Below are positions 1 to 10,313 of a stretch of 64,000 nt of DNA, one piece after another; positions within the stretch are counted from its first letter, which is position 1, and each line of letters starts with the position of its first letter. Location: positions 103,433,970 through 103,497,969 of the forward strand of contig NC_084798.1 in the NCBI RefSeq assembly GCF_963169125.1. Reading direction: 5' to 3'. Position numbers and translations under genes: made by a program. The notes under the pieces are model-generated. The model made no database searches. It had not been told where the DNA came from and worked only from the letters and a program-made list of their open reading frames with translations. The stretch is from Humulus lupulus. Taxonomy: Eukaryota > Streptophyta > Magnoliopsida > Rosales > Cannabaceae.

Positions 1-40
1 CTATGCATAATGCTAATCAACGCAAGGTGCAAAGCCTCAC

Positions 41-1871
41 CCAGGCCGCGACACGCCTTAGCATCTCCCCGAGGTCTGACTGAGTCACGTTCCCCAGGCC
101 CCTCCAGTCGGAGACAGGGAGACTCGCAGCTATTGGAACGAAACGCTGCCCATAAACTGAGGCCATCCTGGTCACCCAAGCCTCTGCCTCCACGCTAGGA
201 ATATCTGGTTGGACCGGAACAGATGACCCACTTGCCGAGGCAGGAGGAGACGCAGCAGAAGAGAAAAATTGAGATTCTGGTGCATCAGCAGGGAGCTCCG
301 TGAGCCCGACGAAATCAGCATCCGGTACGCCGAGGTCATGAGGGATCGGAGGGAAGGCATCGCCGCCATCATGGCCGGGAGGGGCGTAGCATCCTGCAGT
401 GGCCTGCAGGTCCAGAGGGTGAAAGGCCGTGTCCTGGTCGTGGGGGTCATGAGGAGGACGTCTCCCTGGGGACAGGGGGGCATCCTCCATCTCCACCTCA
501 ACTGCATCCTCGTGCAGTGATGGCCCAGCCGGCGTAGCCACAACCTTCTTAGACCCGGTGATCGACCACAGGAACTTGGAGTTAGTGACCGGAGACAATT
601 GGTGGCGGGTGAGATTTTCCACCGTAAAAAGGACCGTCGCTTTCTTCTGAGCAGAATCCGCAGCAATGAGTTTGCCTATGGCCTCCGCCTCAGACCCAAT
701 GACCGAAGGATCCGCAAAGTACCCTACAAGAACCACGTCAATATCAATACAAGCGAGAGTGCAAAACAGTAAGTTCTAGTAAGAAAGAAAGAAGGATCAG
801 GATACTTACTAGGATTAGCACGGAAGCTTTCACGAACCGAGAGAGGCCCCTCTACCCAAAAAAAATCTTGCTTCCATGGCCCGGTATTGGACACCGAGCC
901 CTCTTTCAAGGGGAGCTCACTGTTGGCCTTTTGCAAGTAGTAGAAGCCTTTACACTTGGGCAATGCTATAAGGTTATACAAAGTATGCACCTCCTGCGCC
1001 GTCGGGGCACGTTTCTCATTGTCCTTAAACCAGACGAAGAGGCAACTTAAGGTCAGCCAACTGTTGGGCGACAGTTGGAGAGGGGCCAAATCAAAATAGT
1101 TGAGAACCGCCACGAAGAATGGATGCAGAGGAATGGTGCCACCCGCCTTCAGAATCTGTTCGCTCAAAGCCACAAAGCCACAAAGCCCCGTTTAGGGCAG
1201 TCAGCCCGGCAAGTCTCTTGAGGAGCGTGCAGGGCATATTCTAGAGGAGCTCGGTAATGTTTCACGATTGCCTTCAATTTATTCGGAGACACGTGGGACA
1301 CTAGGCTGGACGCCAATAGGGGGGTGTCGTCTTCTTCCTGGACGGATACCTGTCTGCGTGCCTTCGACATATCTGTAAAATCAAAAGAAGCATGTGAGGA
1401 AGAGGCAGAGTACTTAACCCTCCATTTTCTCTTCCTAGCAAGGGTTTTCCATCGGGGAAGCGATGGCGGAAGCGCTAAGCCAGGATCAACGGAGACTAGG
1501 GGCTGAGGAGAGGAGTTAATAGCCCCGTGACCGTCATCAGGCGAAGGGGGAGCGGGAGGTTCTGGCGGAATGTGTCCCTCCATAAACTCTAACTCCCACC
1601 GGAATTCAAAAAGAGCCGTCCTAAGACGCGCTATATGGTCACTAAGGCCCGGGGGTGGAGGTCCTCCGTCTCCCCTCGACACCGAGTCGATTTCGCTCTC
1701 TACCACCCAAATTTTATGCCTAAGATCAGCCATGCACTCGAGGTGACGAATGCGGGCCTGCCTCAAAGAATCATAGTCCTGGTAAGGGTTGCCCTCAGGG
1801 GACTCGGGGTCTGAAGACAGGTCGATAAACTCAGCCCTCGAGGGTATGTCGGACGGGCCCTCACTGGCCAT
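41..1871 (-). pseudogene. Antisense accessory gene of L (aORF; PF04195-like domain), near intact, 3' part outside window
   Basis: The protein starts at the ATG at 1871, directly after a predicted 3' splice site that is conserved in R. The N-terminal part is acidic and leads into a basic stretch (WKTLARKRKWR). It then enters the domain typical of plant 'putative gypsy type transposon' proteins, with key residues GGTIPLHPFF, NYFDLAPLQL and PNSWLTL. An 86-nt intron (724-809) has GTAAGT and TGTAG ends. The following exon (41-723) is proline- and aspartate-rich and ends at a GTGAGG donor at 40-35; by analogy with R a coiled-coil exon should follow outside the window. The only lesion seen is an 8-bp tandem duplication near 1165-1185 that shifts the frame, and there are no premature stops otherwise. 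The function of this protein family is unknown, so a role in the retrotransposon cycle is inference. Confidence 0.72.
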
Positions 1872-2145
1872 GAAACCACGTCCCAACAGCAAAAAGGGGC
1901 TCACGTATAAACGAGGGGAAGGCTACAAAACACAGAGGAATAGGCTTAATACCTCTAAGTGCAAACGCCCTAAATGGACTGCTACAGGGTATATATAAAA
2001 AAAAAAAAGGATGGAGGGGGGGGGGGGTGCATATGGTCAAAATCACTACAAGTCCAGACTAATGTACCCCATCTCGAATGCTGCTAGTTTGGACCCGACG
2101 TAAAAAAAAAATAGTAATTAAAGAGGAAGAGAAAAAAGAATATAC

Positions 2146-2207
2146 CTCAAGCGAGTAAAAGAACGAGGTCGGGAAGCAAAAATCACCGAAGCGTCGAAAA
2201 TGCGCGT
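2146..2207 (-). other. Predicted non-coding leader exon of the L antisense gene
   Basis: On the minus strand a pyrimidine-rich tract ending in TTCTTGCAG is followed by an exon starting ACGCG and ending in GCTTGAG before a GTATAT donor. In R the equivalent exon (57421-57520) has the same acceptor (TTTTTGCAG, then ACGCG) and donor (CTCGAG, then GTATAC). Conservation of both junctions in two diverged copies is the evidence for a spliced leader. It is a prediction with no transcript support. Confidence 0.5.
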
Positions 2208-2336
2208 CTGCAAGAATTAACCAGAAGTGTGTGTTAGTCCCAAAATATACACACCGAGAAATTAGCTCATATATATAAAGAAAAAATGAAAAAATGAAAA
2301 AAAAAAAAGATGAAACTATGGAAAAAGTGAAGTTAT

Positions 2337-2440
2337 GGGGGGTTGAACCTTTCACCTCTTGAAAAGAGCAAGGGCCTAACTACCACCAAGCCAAGGGAGT
2401 AAGGTGTGAATATTAAGCCATGCATGAAGGGCTATTTATA
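2337..2440 (-). promoter_or_regulatory. Antisense promoter (TATA box 2432-2440) and tRNA-like leader of the L antisense gene
   Basis: The minus strand carries TATAAATAG at 2440-2432, followed by a block (CACACCTTAC, then CTTGGCTTGGTGGTAG, a small CTTG/CAAG hairpin and GGTTCAACCCC) that is also present downstream of the TATA box at 57185 in R. The position, just inside the 3' LTR and pointing at the antisense gene, suggests an independent Pol II promoter. The downstream block resembles A-box and B-box sequences of a tRNA gene, but also holds a plausible splice donor (CAAGAG, then GTGA). Confidence 0.5.
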
Positions 2441-2487
2441 GGAACCAAGATGAATAGTCCACAAGAGCACCTAAAGACCCTCTTTTA

Positions 2488-2501
2488 GACTAGGGGGCAA
2501 G
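2488..2501 (+). promoter_or_regulatory. Polypurine tract of L
   Basis: GACTAGGGGGCAAG directly precedes the TG of the LTR. In R the complement of CTTGCCCCCCAGTC occupies the same position. This is the usual primer site for plus-strand DNA synthesis of LTR retrotransposons. Confidence 0.75.
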
Positions 2502-3900
2502 TGTTGATGCTCATAATCTCATCAAGGGAAAATGCAAGGCCGTCACATGGGCGAACCCCCCCCCCCCCCCCCCCCCATTTCACGTGGCCATCAGATGGCG
2601 AGGCCCTCCTGATCCGCGAGACCACCCCGTCTCGCGGGGCTGCTGTTCCGCGAGGCTACCCCGTCTCGCGAGGCTGCCATTTCACGTGGCCATCAGATGG
2701 GCGAGGCCACCGAGTCGCGAGGCTACCCCGTCTCGCGAGGCTGCCATTTCACGTGGCCATCAGATGGCGAGGCCCTCCTGATCCGCGAGACCACCCCATC
2801 TCGCGAGGCTGCTGTTCCGTGAGGCCATCAGATGGCGAGGCCCTCCTGATCCGCGAGACCACCCCGTCTCGTGGGGCTGCTGTTCCGCGAGGCCACCGAG
2901 TCGCGAGGCTACCCCGTCTCGCGAGGCTGCCATTTCACGTGGCCATCAGATGGGCGAGGCCACCGAGTCGCAAGGCTACCTCGTCTCGCGAGGCTACCAT
3001 TTCACGTGGCCATCAGATGGCGAGGCCCTCCTGATCCGCGAGACCACCCCGTCTCGCGAGGCTGTTGTTCCGCGAAGCCACCTCGTCTCGCAAGGCCAGT
3101 GTTCCGCGAGGCCCTCCCGTCTCGCGAGGCTGCCGATCCGCGAGGCCATTGGGCCACTCCCATCATGCCCATGCGCGAGGCCGAGAGAGGCTGCGAGGCC
3201 GTTTATGGCGCCCCGCGCGCGCACGCCCCGGGAGGTTCGCGAGCCTACCATCGTCCCAGGAGGCCGACACCCCATGACTTGATGCGTATGGGCCCAAGAC
3301 CCCTACTCAACGCCACGGCCAGCACGGACACCAAGGATCCATTTTTCACACCTCGAAGTCCCTATGCTTAGGAGACCCAGTACGAGTTGAATGAGACATA
3401 TTTGTACGACCAAGTACTAAGTACGGATACCAGTGTCAGTGAGGTTGTTGGGGTAAGGATCATGGCCTGTACGTCTACGGCCATAGGTCAGAACCGACAC
3501 CACTACCTCCTGCACCAATACACCTGCTACCACACCTCAGGAAGGGGTACAGACAAGTAGTGGAGACATCCCCCTGACACCTTCTCCTGTACGGGATGTA
3601 CAACCACTACCACTGAAACCATTCCCCTAATACAGTACGTTTGTACCACTTGGTCCCCTGGACCACTATGTACCTAAGGCCATTAGAGCCTACTATAAAA
3701 TGAATTCCAAGGCCACCTGAAAAGGGGCTGGGGAATTTTACTGTAGCAGAAGCTTAAGTGTGAATGAAAGACTAAATCCTCCATTGTTGATTTATCATTG
3801 TTCTTGAGTTTTTGTTCAAGTTTTTACAGCTTTTCAATTAGCGATCTTGATTCGATAATTTCTCCAACTTAACTTCGTTGACGAGTTCTTACCGTCAACA
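2502..3900 (+). repeat. 3' LTR of L (1399 bp)
   Basis: The LTR runs from TGTTGATGC, just after the purine tract, to ACCGTCAACA. It aligns with the shorter R LTR (56087-57123), sharing blocks such as GGTCCCCTGGACCA and the terminal ACCGTCAACA. A likely sense-strand TATA box (TATAAAAT) is at 3694-3701, about 200 bp from the end, as in R. The upstream part is filled by a GC-rich minisatellite and a 21-base run of C at 2556-2576. Confidence 0.82.
2577..3185 (+). repeat. GC-rich minisatellite inside the L LTR
   Basis: Higher-order units of about 65-105 bp each start with TTTCACGTGGCCATCAGATGG or a shortened form (near 2578, 2682, 2747, 2826, 2932 and 3000). They are built from a roughly 20-bp core (CCCGTCTCGCGAGGCTGCC). 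The block is rich in CpG. Open frames run through it on the plus strand only because the repeats lack stops, so I do not call them genes. Confidence 0.85.
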
Positions 3901-6900
3901 CTTATCATTTTCAAATTGGGGCATATTAGGATTTCATTTCTCATCAGCACATGTGTGTCCTAAAATATTTTTAAGGGCACTTAAAGTGAGTACTAAAATC
4001 TGTCAACTAACTTTTCAGATTTGGGGGCTAGGATTCAATTAATTTCTCTTTTCTTCTTAGCCACTAAATTTCTATTTTTTTTTTTTTTTGTAAATGCTTA
4101 TTTGTGAGATTAAGTGTATTAAAAATGTCTAATAAGAAGTATTATTATTATTGTTATTATTATTTCAAACATAAAACCCTCATCCACATGTTTCTCTTTC
4201 ACTTTACAAACCCTACCATCTTCTTTCTCTCATAAAACCAGCCGCCCCACACCCTTCTTCTTCCCATGGTCTCTCACTTGTTCTCCTTCTATTCCAATCG
4301 ATAATGGCTAAGGCTAATGGATCATTGACAACTGAATGCAGGTGGCACTCTGGCGAGAAGGGCTAGGTCGGCGTAGGCGTGGTTGTGTTGTAGAGGTAGA
4401 GGGATGGGGCTCAGGGACTCGGGAACGACTATGGCTGGCCACAACGGTAAGTTTTTGTACTCCCTTTGTGTCTTTGGTTCGAATGGGAAGAATTAGATGT
4501 GGTGTTTTTTGTTTTTATTTTTTCATGTATGTATATATATATATATGAACTGTAGTTCTGGAGGTCGAACTAATCACTCTATAATATATGCCCCCAATTT
4601 TAGTGTCGAAGCTTCAATGTTGAGTTGTTTTGTCTTGGTGTTTTTAGTTTGGATTGTAATTAGTTCTGTGTAAGCATTTTTGGTTATAAAAGCCAAACTA
4701 TTCATTTTAGACCTAGATTTTGCTTTTGGTCGTTTTAAGAGATTTAGTCCAGATTCGTTTTTTGCTTGGTAGACTTAATAAAAAAATTAGTATATCATTT
4801 TTTTTTTGGAAATAATTATTCGGCATAGGAAACACATATAGTTTAGAGTTTGATTGCAAGGTGCCCTTGTTGTATTTGAATAAACAAAAAGTTTAATAAA
4901 ATTTTGGAAGTTCAGCTTAATTCTCTAACTGCACATGTCAATTTTATTCTTGGTTAAGTGGTAAAAATTATGTAAACATTTATATCAACTACTTAGTCTT
5001 GGAATTAAATGTGAATTTCAAGTAGCCATTGGACATTTTCATGAATAAAAATTAAACTCATAATTTGGTATAGGGCCTGCTAACTTGCTTGAGTGTTCTG
5101 TTGCACTAAATAATTATTGTTGTTTTTTTTTATTGTAAAAGATGGTAGGCTGGATTGATTATTAATGATTTTAACTTATGTGCTTAATATATATCTGAAT
5201 TTTTTAAATATTTCAAAATATCTTGGATTAATCTAGCATAATATATTGTGAGATGCAATGCTGAAAAGGAAATTTTGGGTACTAAAGTTTTCTGTATTGG
5301 TAGTGTGAAGTGTAAGCCTCAACTTATCCATTATAAAATTTAATAGTAGCATTGATAACTAAAACCAATATATCATAATATAAAAACATGTATTTGAATA
5401 TGAGCAATTATATTAAACTTAGTTAAACTTGGAATGTGTTATCTAGTTAAAAGTTTATTTCTTTGGCTCAGAAGATTGGAAAATAGTAAGATATGATGGC
5501 GGAGGGAAATTGACACTTGTTTTATGAATTTTTCTAGATTTAGCACTAAAAAACAGAAATTTGTTTTAAAAAAATGTAGTGTGTTTGGCCTCATTTTCTA
5601 AAAACAGGTTCTAACCTCCAGCCACTTGAGTAGCAGCTCCTCAGTCAACAGGCTTTGTGGAGACGACTTTTGCACCTACAATCTCTGTGGCGATAGGCTT
5701 CATTGGGGGCTCCGAGCTTCTGGGCAACATGTCGGTGTGAGTAGCTTTTCTCAATTTAGAGTGATCTACGTGATGGTATGACAAACTTTGTATGTCTCTG
5801 GTTCCATATTTGGGACTCATTACATTTTTGGCTCATTGAATTGAATGCAGTAAAACTAAATCTAGTACCAAACCAACTGGTTTGTTGCTTTTAACATATT
5901 ATGGTTACAAAATGATAAAATATTTTATTTTGTTTTTAACTTTTTACAATTAGAGAACAGATCTCAATTACATGTGTATATTTTCTAAAATTGTCTAGCT
6001 TTCTACCTTATAGAATCCACGAGTTGTCCTTATTGACATGTAATGAATATATATATAGTATCAGTTTTATAAGGTACTGTTTCTTAAAGAAATGATGTTA
6101 TTTAGAATAAATATTCTCACAAAAGTATTATTATTATTTATAAAAATTCAAATTAATTTCCAGCTTTGTTTCACTTTGGTTAAAGTAATAGAAAATTTTG
6201 GCAAATAGTATTACTAGTAATCTGTCTATTATAAAATCCTGCTTAGGGTCATGAGAGAAGTGTTCCTAACATGTAATTAAAGTCTCTTGAGTATTATGCT
6301 TCAAGAAACTTCTTTGTAAATGCAAATCTTGTAATTTTTGAGATAATGACTCTTTTGTTTGTTACTGCTACTATGCATGCACTCTACCTTTTGGAACTTT
6401 GTTCAAAAATTCAGATTGTAATTTGAATCCTATATAATCTAATGATGTCCAAGAGTTGGTCTGGCCCTACGCATCATACAAAAGTAACTTAGAGGTTTTG
6501 TTGCTCCAAGAACAACAAATGATGCCTAACATTTTTAGGTAGACTACTTCTATTGTTTCTTCTATACATAAATATATTTAAAATTGAATTCCGTGTAGGC
6601 CAATTGTTTTTATTTGTGATGTTCTAAATATTTTTGCTGCAGTCTTACATGTATTTAGAAACCAGAGGGATAACGGCAATATATGCCACCGCACAGGTGA
6701 GGAGAACTTCTGAGATTATATTTATTGCAGTCTGATGCTTTTTGTTGAGGGTAAAAGCTTCACAGACGCTTCTCAGATATCATTTGGTTTGTCCTTTTAT
6801 GAATAATGTAAAATTAGAACAATTTTATTGTAAGATCCATCAATAAGAGTATCATATTGAAATATTTAGATTGTTATTAGGATTTAGAGGTGGTTTGAGT

Positions 6901-7084
6901 TTTTTATGTATTTATTTTTATTGATAATGTTGAAAGATGTTACAAGTTAGCTTACAATATATGTTAATGAGAAATTTAAATTTCTTTTGATTTTGTTTTT
7001 GTGTTTTTGTATTACTTTCTTTTGAAATTTTAGAAATCTAACATATATAATATATTTTGGACACTCAATGTAATATATTTTTTT
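3901..7084. other. AT-rich spacer with exon-like fragments
   Basis: No long reading frame is present. Three short pieces have exon character on the plus strand. One of about 110 bp ends at 4448 before GTAAGT, preceded by a pyrimidine-rich 5' UTR-like stretch (4190-4300). A second, near 5651-5735, lies between an AG and GTGTGAGT. A third, 54 bp near 6643-6697, lies between TTTTTGCTGCAG and GTGAGG. The three can be joined in one phase without stops. I do not recognise the product. This could be a captured or decayed host gene fragment, or chance. The rest is AT-rich with microsatellites. Confidence 0.35.
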
Positions 7085-7426
7085 AAATCAAAATGAAAAA
7101 TGTAGCTGCATTTAAGGGCATGCGAAAAAGAGCTCTAAACACTTTATTTAAAGATACTCAACTAGATTTTCTAGGACATGCATTGCGAGTCTTAAAAACA
7201 TATTTTTAGAGCACTCGAAGAGAGCCCTATAAACTTGCTTAAAGACACTCAACGAGATTTTTTAGGACATGCATTGTGAGCCCTAAAAACATTGCGAGTC
7301 CTAAAAACTTCAATTTTTAAGGCTTTCAAATAGAGGACTCGTGCTTTGCGAGCTTTAAAAAGCCCTCAAATAGAGGACTCGAGCCGAGAGCCCTAAAAAA
7401 CCTTTTTTGTAGTAGTATCGAAGCGT
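7085..7426. mobile_element. Putative CACTA-type transposon terminus with subterminal repeats
   Basis: The segment ends in CCTTTTTTGTAGTAG, whose complement CTACTACAAAAAAGG resembles CACTA (En/Spm) termini. Just inside are repeated subterminal motifs: two copies of a block of about 90 bp (starting near 7130 and 7222) containing GGACATGCATTG and GAGYCCTAAAAA, followed by short repeats of AAATAGAGGACTCG. The copia LTR sequence starts immediately to the right, so this element probably interrupts that LTR. The opposite terminus is not in the window and no transposase is seen, so the class assignment is tentative. Confidence 0.4.
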
Positions 7427-7736
7427 TGGATAGGAAGATTGTTATTTATACAAAAAAAACTCGAGGCCACTTGATAGTCTTCAAGAGGTAAATATTTCCT
7501 TCCTTAAATATTTGTATACGTGTGCATATAATATATAAGTGTGGTATATATATATGTATGCATGTATATCTATGTATATATATATGTTGCATGATTAATG
7601 ATATTGCATATTAATGGTTCATGTATATATTTTGGAACATATAAATTGTTTATATGAGAGGTGAATTGTTTTTTTGTTGTTTATCAACTGAGCTCACCAT
7701 GTAATTTCCTTGCGTACCCTGAATGTTTTTTCAATA
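7427..7736 (+). repeat. Remnant of the C 5' LTR
   Basis: This aligns to 33935-34266, the terminal part of the C 3' LTR, including the TATATGTTGCATGATTAATG block. The upstream part of the LTR is missing because a CACTA-like terminus abuts it. The terminus reads TTCAATA where the 3' LTR ends TCCAACA. Confidence 0.75.
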
Positions 7737-7738
7737 AT

Positions 7739-7750
7739 TGGTATCAGAGA
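7739..7750 (+). promoter_or_regulatory. Primer-binding site of C (tRNA-iMet type)
   Basis: TGGTATCAGAGA lies three bases after the 5' LTR end and matches the common plant copia primer site TGGTATCAGAGC, complementary to the 3' end of initiator methionine tRNA. Confidence 0.8.
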
Positions 7751-10304
7751 GGTCATTAATCTCTGTATATTATTAATTGTTGTGTGAGATTATATGTTTT
7801 ATATCATATGTATTATATATTTGAATGGATGGATGTTTATATTGATGGTGATAGATTTTTAAGGGTTGGTTATAATGATGCTTTTAGGTTTAAGAATTGT
7901 TTTTAATATTTCTAGCTGAAAAATGTAAGCCAATTTTGTGGCATATGAATTTTGTAATTTTATTTTTCGAAATGCAAATTATAAAATTGTTGTAATTTGA
8001 TTCAACGGAGTTTTGGCACGAAAATCTAGACGATATCACCACCATTGGTGATCGCTAAGGCACACACCCCTAGTTGCCTTCCCCACCGTCCGTACGGACT
8101 GTACGGCCCCGTACCCACCGCCGCTCGTGTGCTCGCCACCATCGTGGCCGCCCGAGCTCTTCCATGCTGCTGGGACCCCTTGTCGCCGCCCCTCTTGATG
8201 ACACACCTATGGTTTGTGTAATGTAAACCCCAATGTGTTGTTACCAAAAATGTTTTAATAATTTAATTAATTAAAAATTTGAAATTGAATTAAAATGGTT
8301 TTAATTTGGTAATTTCTATAATTAAAATAGTTTTGATTATTTTCCTTAATTAAAAATATTTTAATTATTCTCTTCCATAATTATTATTTTTTAATTAAAA
8401 TATTCAAAATTAAAATTAAAATTAAAATTAAAATTAAATTGTTTAATTTTATTTTTGAATTAAATAACTCAAATTCAAATTGAGCCTTATAAACTATTTG
8501 GGTGCTAATATCCAAAGTTTAATTATTTTAAAAAGTTATTTAAAATAATTAAAAGCTGTATAATTCAAAATGGATATGGAAAAAGGCGGCATTGGCTCAA
8601 CAAGGCTCAACAAGACTACATCTCAAGACTCGAGATCAAGACGTTCTTCATCAGGCCTTAGATAGTCTAGGTTACATTTCCATGTATATTTTGCAAGCAT
8701 TGTAATTTTTTCTATAAATACCCAAAAATGACTAATATGTTTTTATTTACTTATTATAAGTGTTTGAATATTATTAAAGTGTTTAATATTTTGTCATGAA
8801 TTATAACATGCCATTCATATACCCACATAATATGCAATTAACATGCATTACATTCGTGTAGAAACATGCTATATTATTATTATATGTTTATATATGATAA
8901 TTCATATAATAATAAATTTAGTCTTAATAAGTTAAGATGATAAATCAAAATTAAAGGTTTTTAATTTATTATTTTAATGAAAAATATTTTATTAAAATAA
9001 AAATAATATTATTTTAATTAAAAAAAAATTAAAATTAGAATTAAGGGCACAATTTATTCATTTTATTTTGCTTAAATTGGACTAGTAATTATTATAATAT
9101 CATTTGGTAAAAATAATTAAATTTATTTTTACAACTAAACTAAAAATATTGATTTTGTGAAAAACACACATTTCCAAAATAGCGAGTGGGAGAGGGAGTT
9201 ATGACAATAAGTCCCATGGTCTCCATTATTGATTGAACACCAAGGGGCATAGGAAGGATCTCGTGTCGCCTCCATTTGCGGCCCCCCTAAGGAAATGCTT
9301 CCGAATATGTTTATTTTATCTTAAGGTTGACTTCTCTTATGAGAATATAATTGATGATGTATTTCAAGTTTGACTGACCCTAAGGCACACTCTTGAGTTA
9401 AGTCATTAATCGAAAATAATGGGTTACACTCCGAAGATGAATCTAGGCTTTCGAGCACGACTACTACATCTTGAACAAACTAGCAGTAGTTCATAAGTCA
9501 AAAGTGAAAAATGTGATTTTTAAGTTTTCACTTACGAAATTGAGATTTATCTCAAATTAATTTGTAATTAGTTTGACTTACCCCAAGACTGGTCCATTAA
9601 TTTTCAAATTAATTTATCGTGGATCAGTATATAATTTTTATGTGTGTTTTATATGTTGCATCCATGCACCATGTTTACTGTTCCAAATAATATCTCGTAT
9701 TTATTGTATATTTTAATTCATGATATTTTATTTATTTATTTCCAGCAACTATATATTTTGTTTACTTTAAAAACAATTTAAATTTTTAGTCATTTTGAAA
9801 TAGTTGATTTTCATTATGAAAGAAACTGATAAGTTCTTTCTTTAAATTGCTTATAGAATTCTTTCTAGAAACAATAATTTAGACTCCTTTATTGATGAGT
9901 GAATAAGTTAAATATTTATTTTAAATAATAAATTTAGTTGTTATTTCTGAAATATATTTGTTCTACCTATTTCATTAATGAGTATAAATGATAATTATGA
10001 ATTATTCATTATTGTGCAAAACACAGATTTAATAAAGAAGACATATTATTCAACCAACAATTAAGTGAAACCTAAATGTGAAATATATTTTCAGATTGAT
10101 TTATAATTAAATAGACACATAAAACAAATAAACGACAATATTTTATTAGAACCATTCAATGGTTCTCTCCGTGTTTATATAGTCTAAATAGTAAAGTTAA
10201 CCAAAAGACCTTTCTCTTATAAAGGCTCAAAAATCACATAATCGTTTAGCTAATTCATAGAGATGTATGTTGAACTTTTTAATGTCCAAAGCTAAAAGAA
10301 ATAA
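7751..10304 (+). other. Decayed 5' internal region of C, no reading frame
   Basis: AT-rich leader and former gag region of the copia element. It has no convincing coding sequence. A hexanucleotide-like repeat of AAAATT occurs at about 8403-8440. A GC-richer patch at 8030-8220 contains a short minus-strand frame without recognisable domains, which I treat as chance. Confidence 0.4.
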
Positions 10305-10313
10305 TAAATAGTA

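Larger units (their letters stand above)
1..3900 (+). mobile_element. L: 3' part of a Tat-type Ty3/gypsy LTR retrotransposon
   Basis: The window opens inside an LTR retrotransposon whose gag-pol would lie upstream, outside the window. What remains is the region 3' of integrase: an antisense gene (41-1871, minus), its leader and promoter (to about 2440), a polypurine tract (about 2488-2501) and a 3' LTR (2502-3900). The sense strand is plus because the purine tract directly precedes the TG of the LTR. The same order, inverted, occurs in R at 56087-64000, and both the LTRs and the antisense genes align, so L and R are one family. The five bases after the LTR are CTTAT; the matching duplication would lie to the left of the window. 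Confidence 0.85.

Noticed and set aside
2337..2395. A functional tRNA gene
   Set aside because: Only parts of the arms can be drawn, the acceptor stem is not evident and the T-arm stem in this copy is weak. Kept only as a tRNA-like observation.
2501..3371. Several overlapping plus- and minus-strand open frames of 60-177 codons
   Set aside because: They run through the GC-rich LTR minisatellite, are repetitive in all frames and have no recognisable domain.
8026..8247. Short minus-strand frame in the decayed copia leader
   Set aside because: No domain, no conserved context, and its length is expected by chance in a GC-richer patch.
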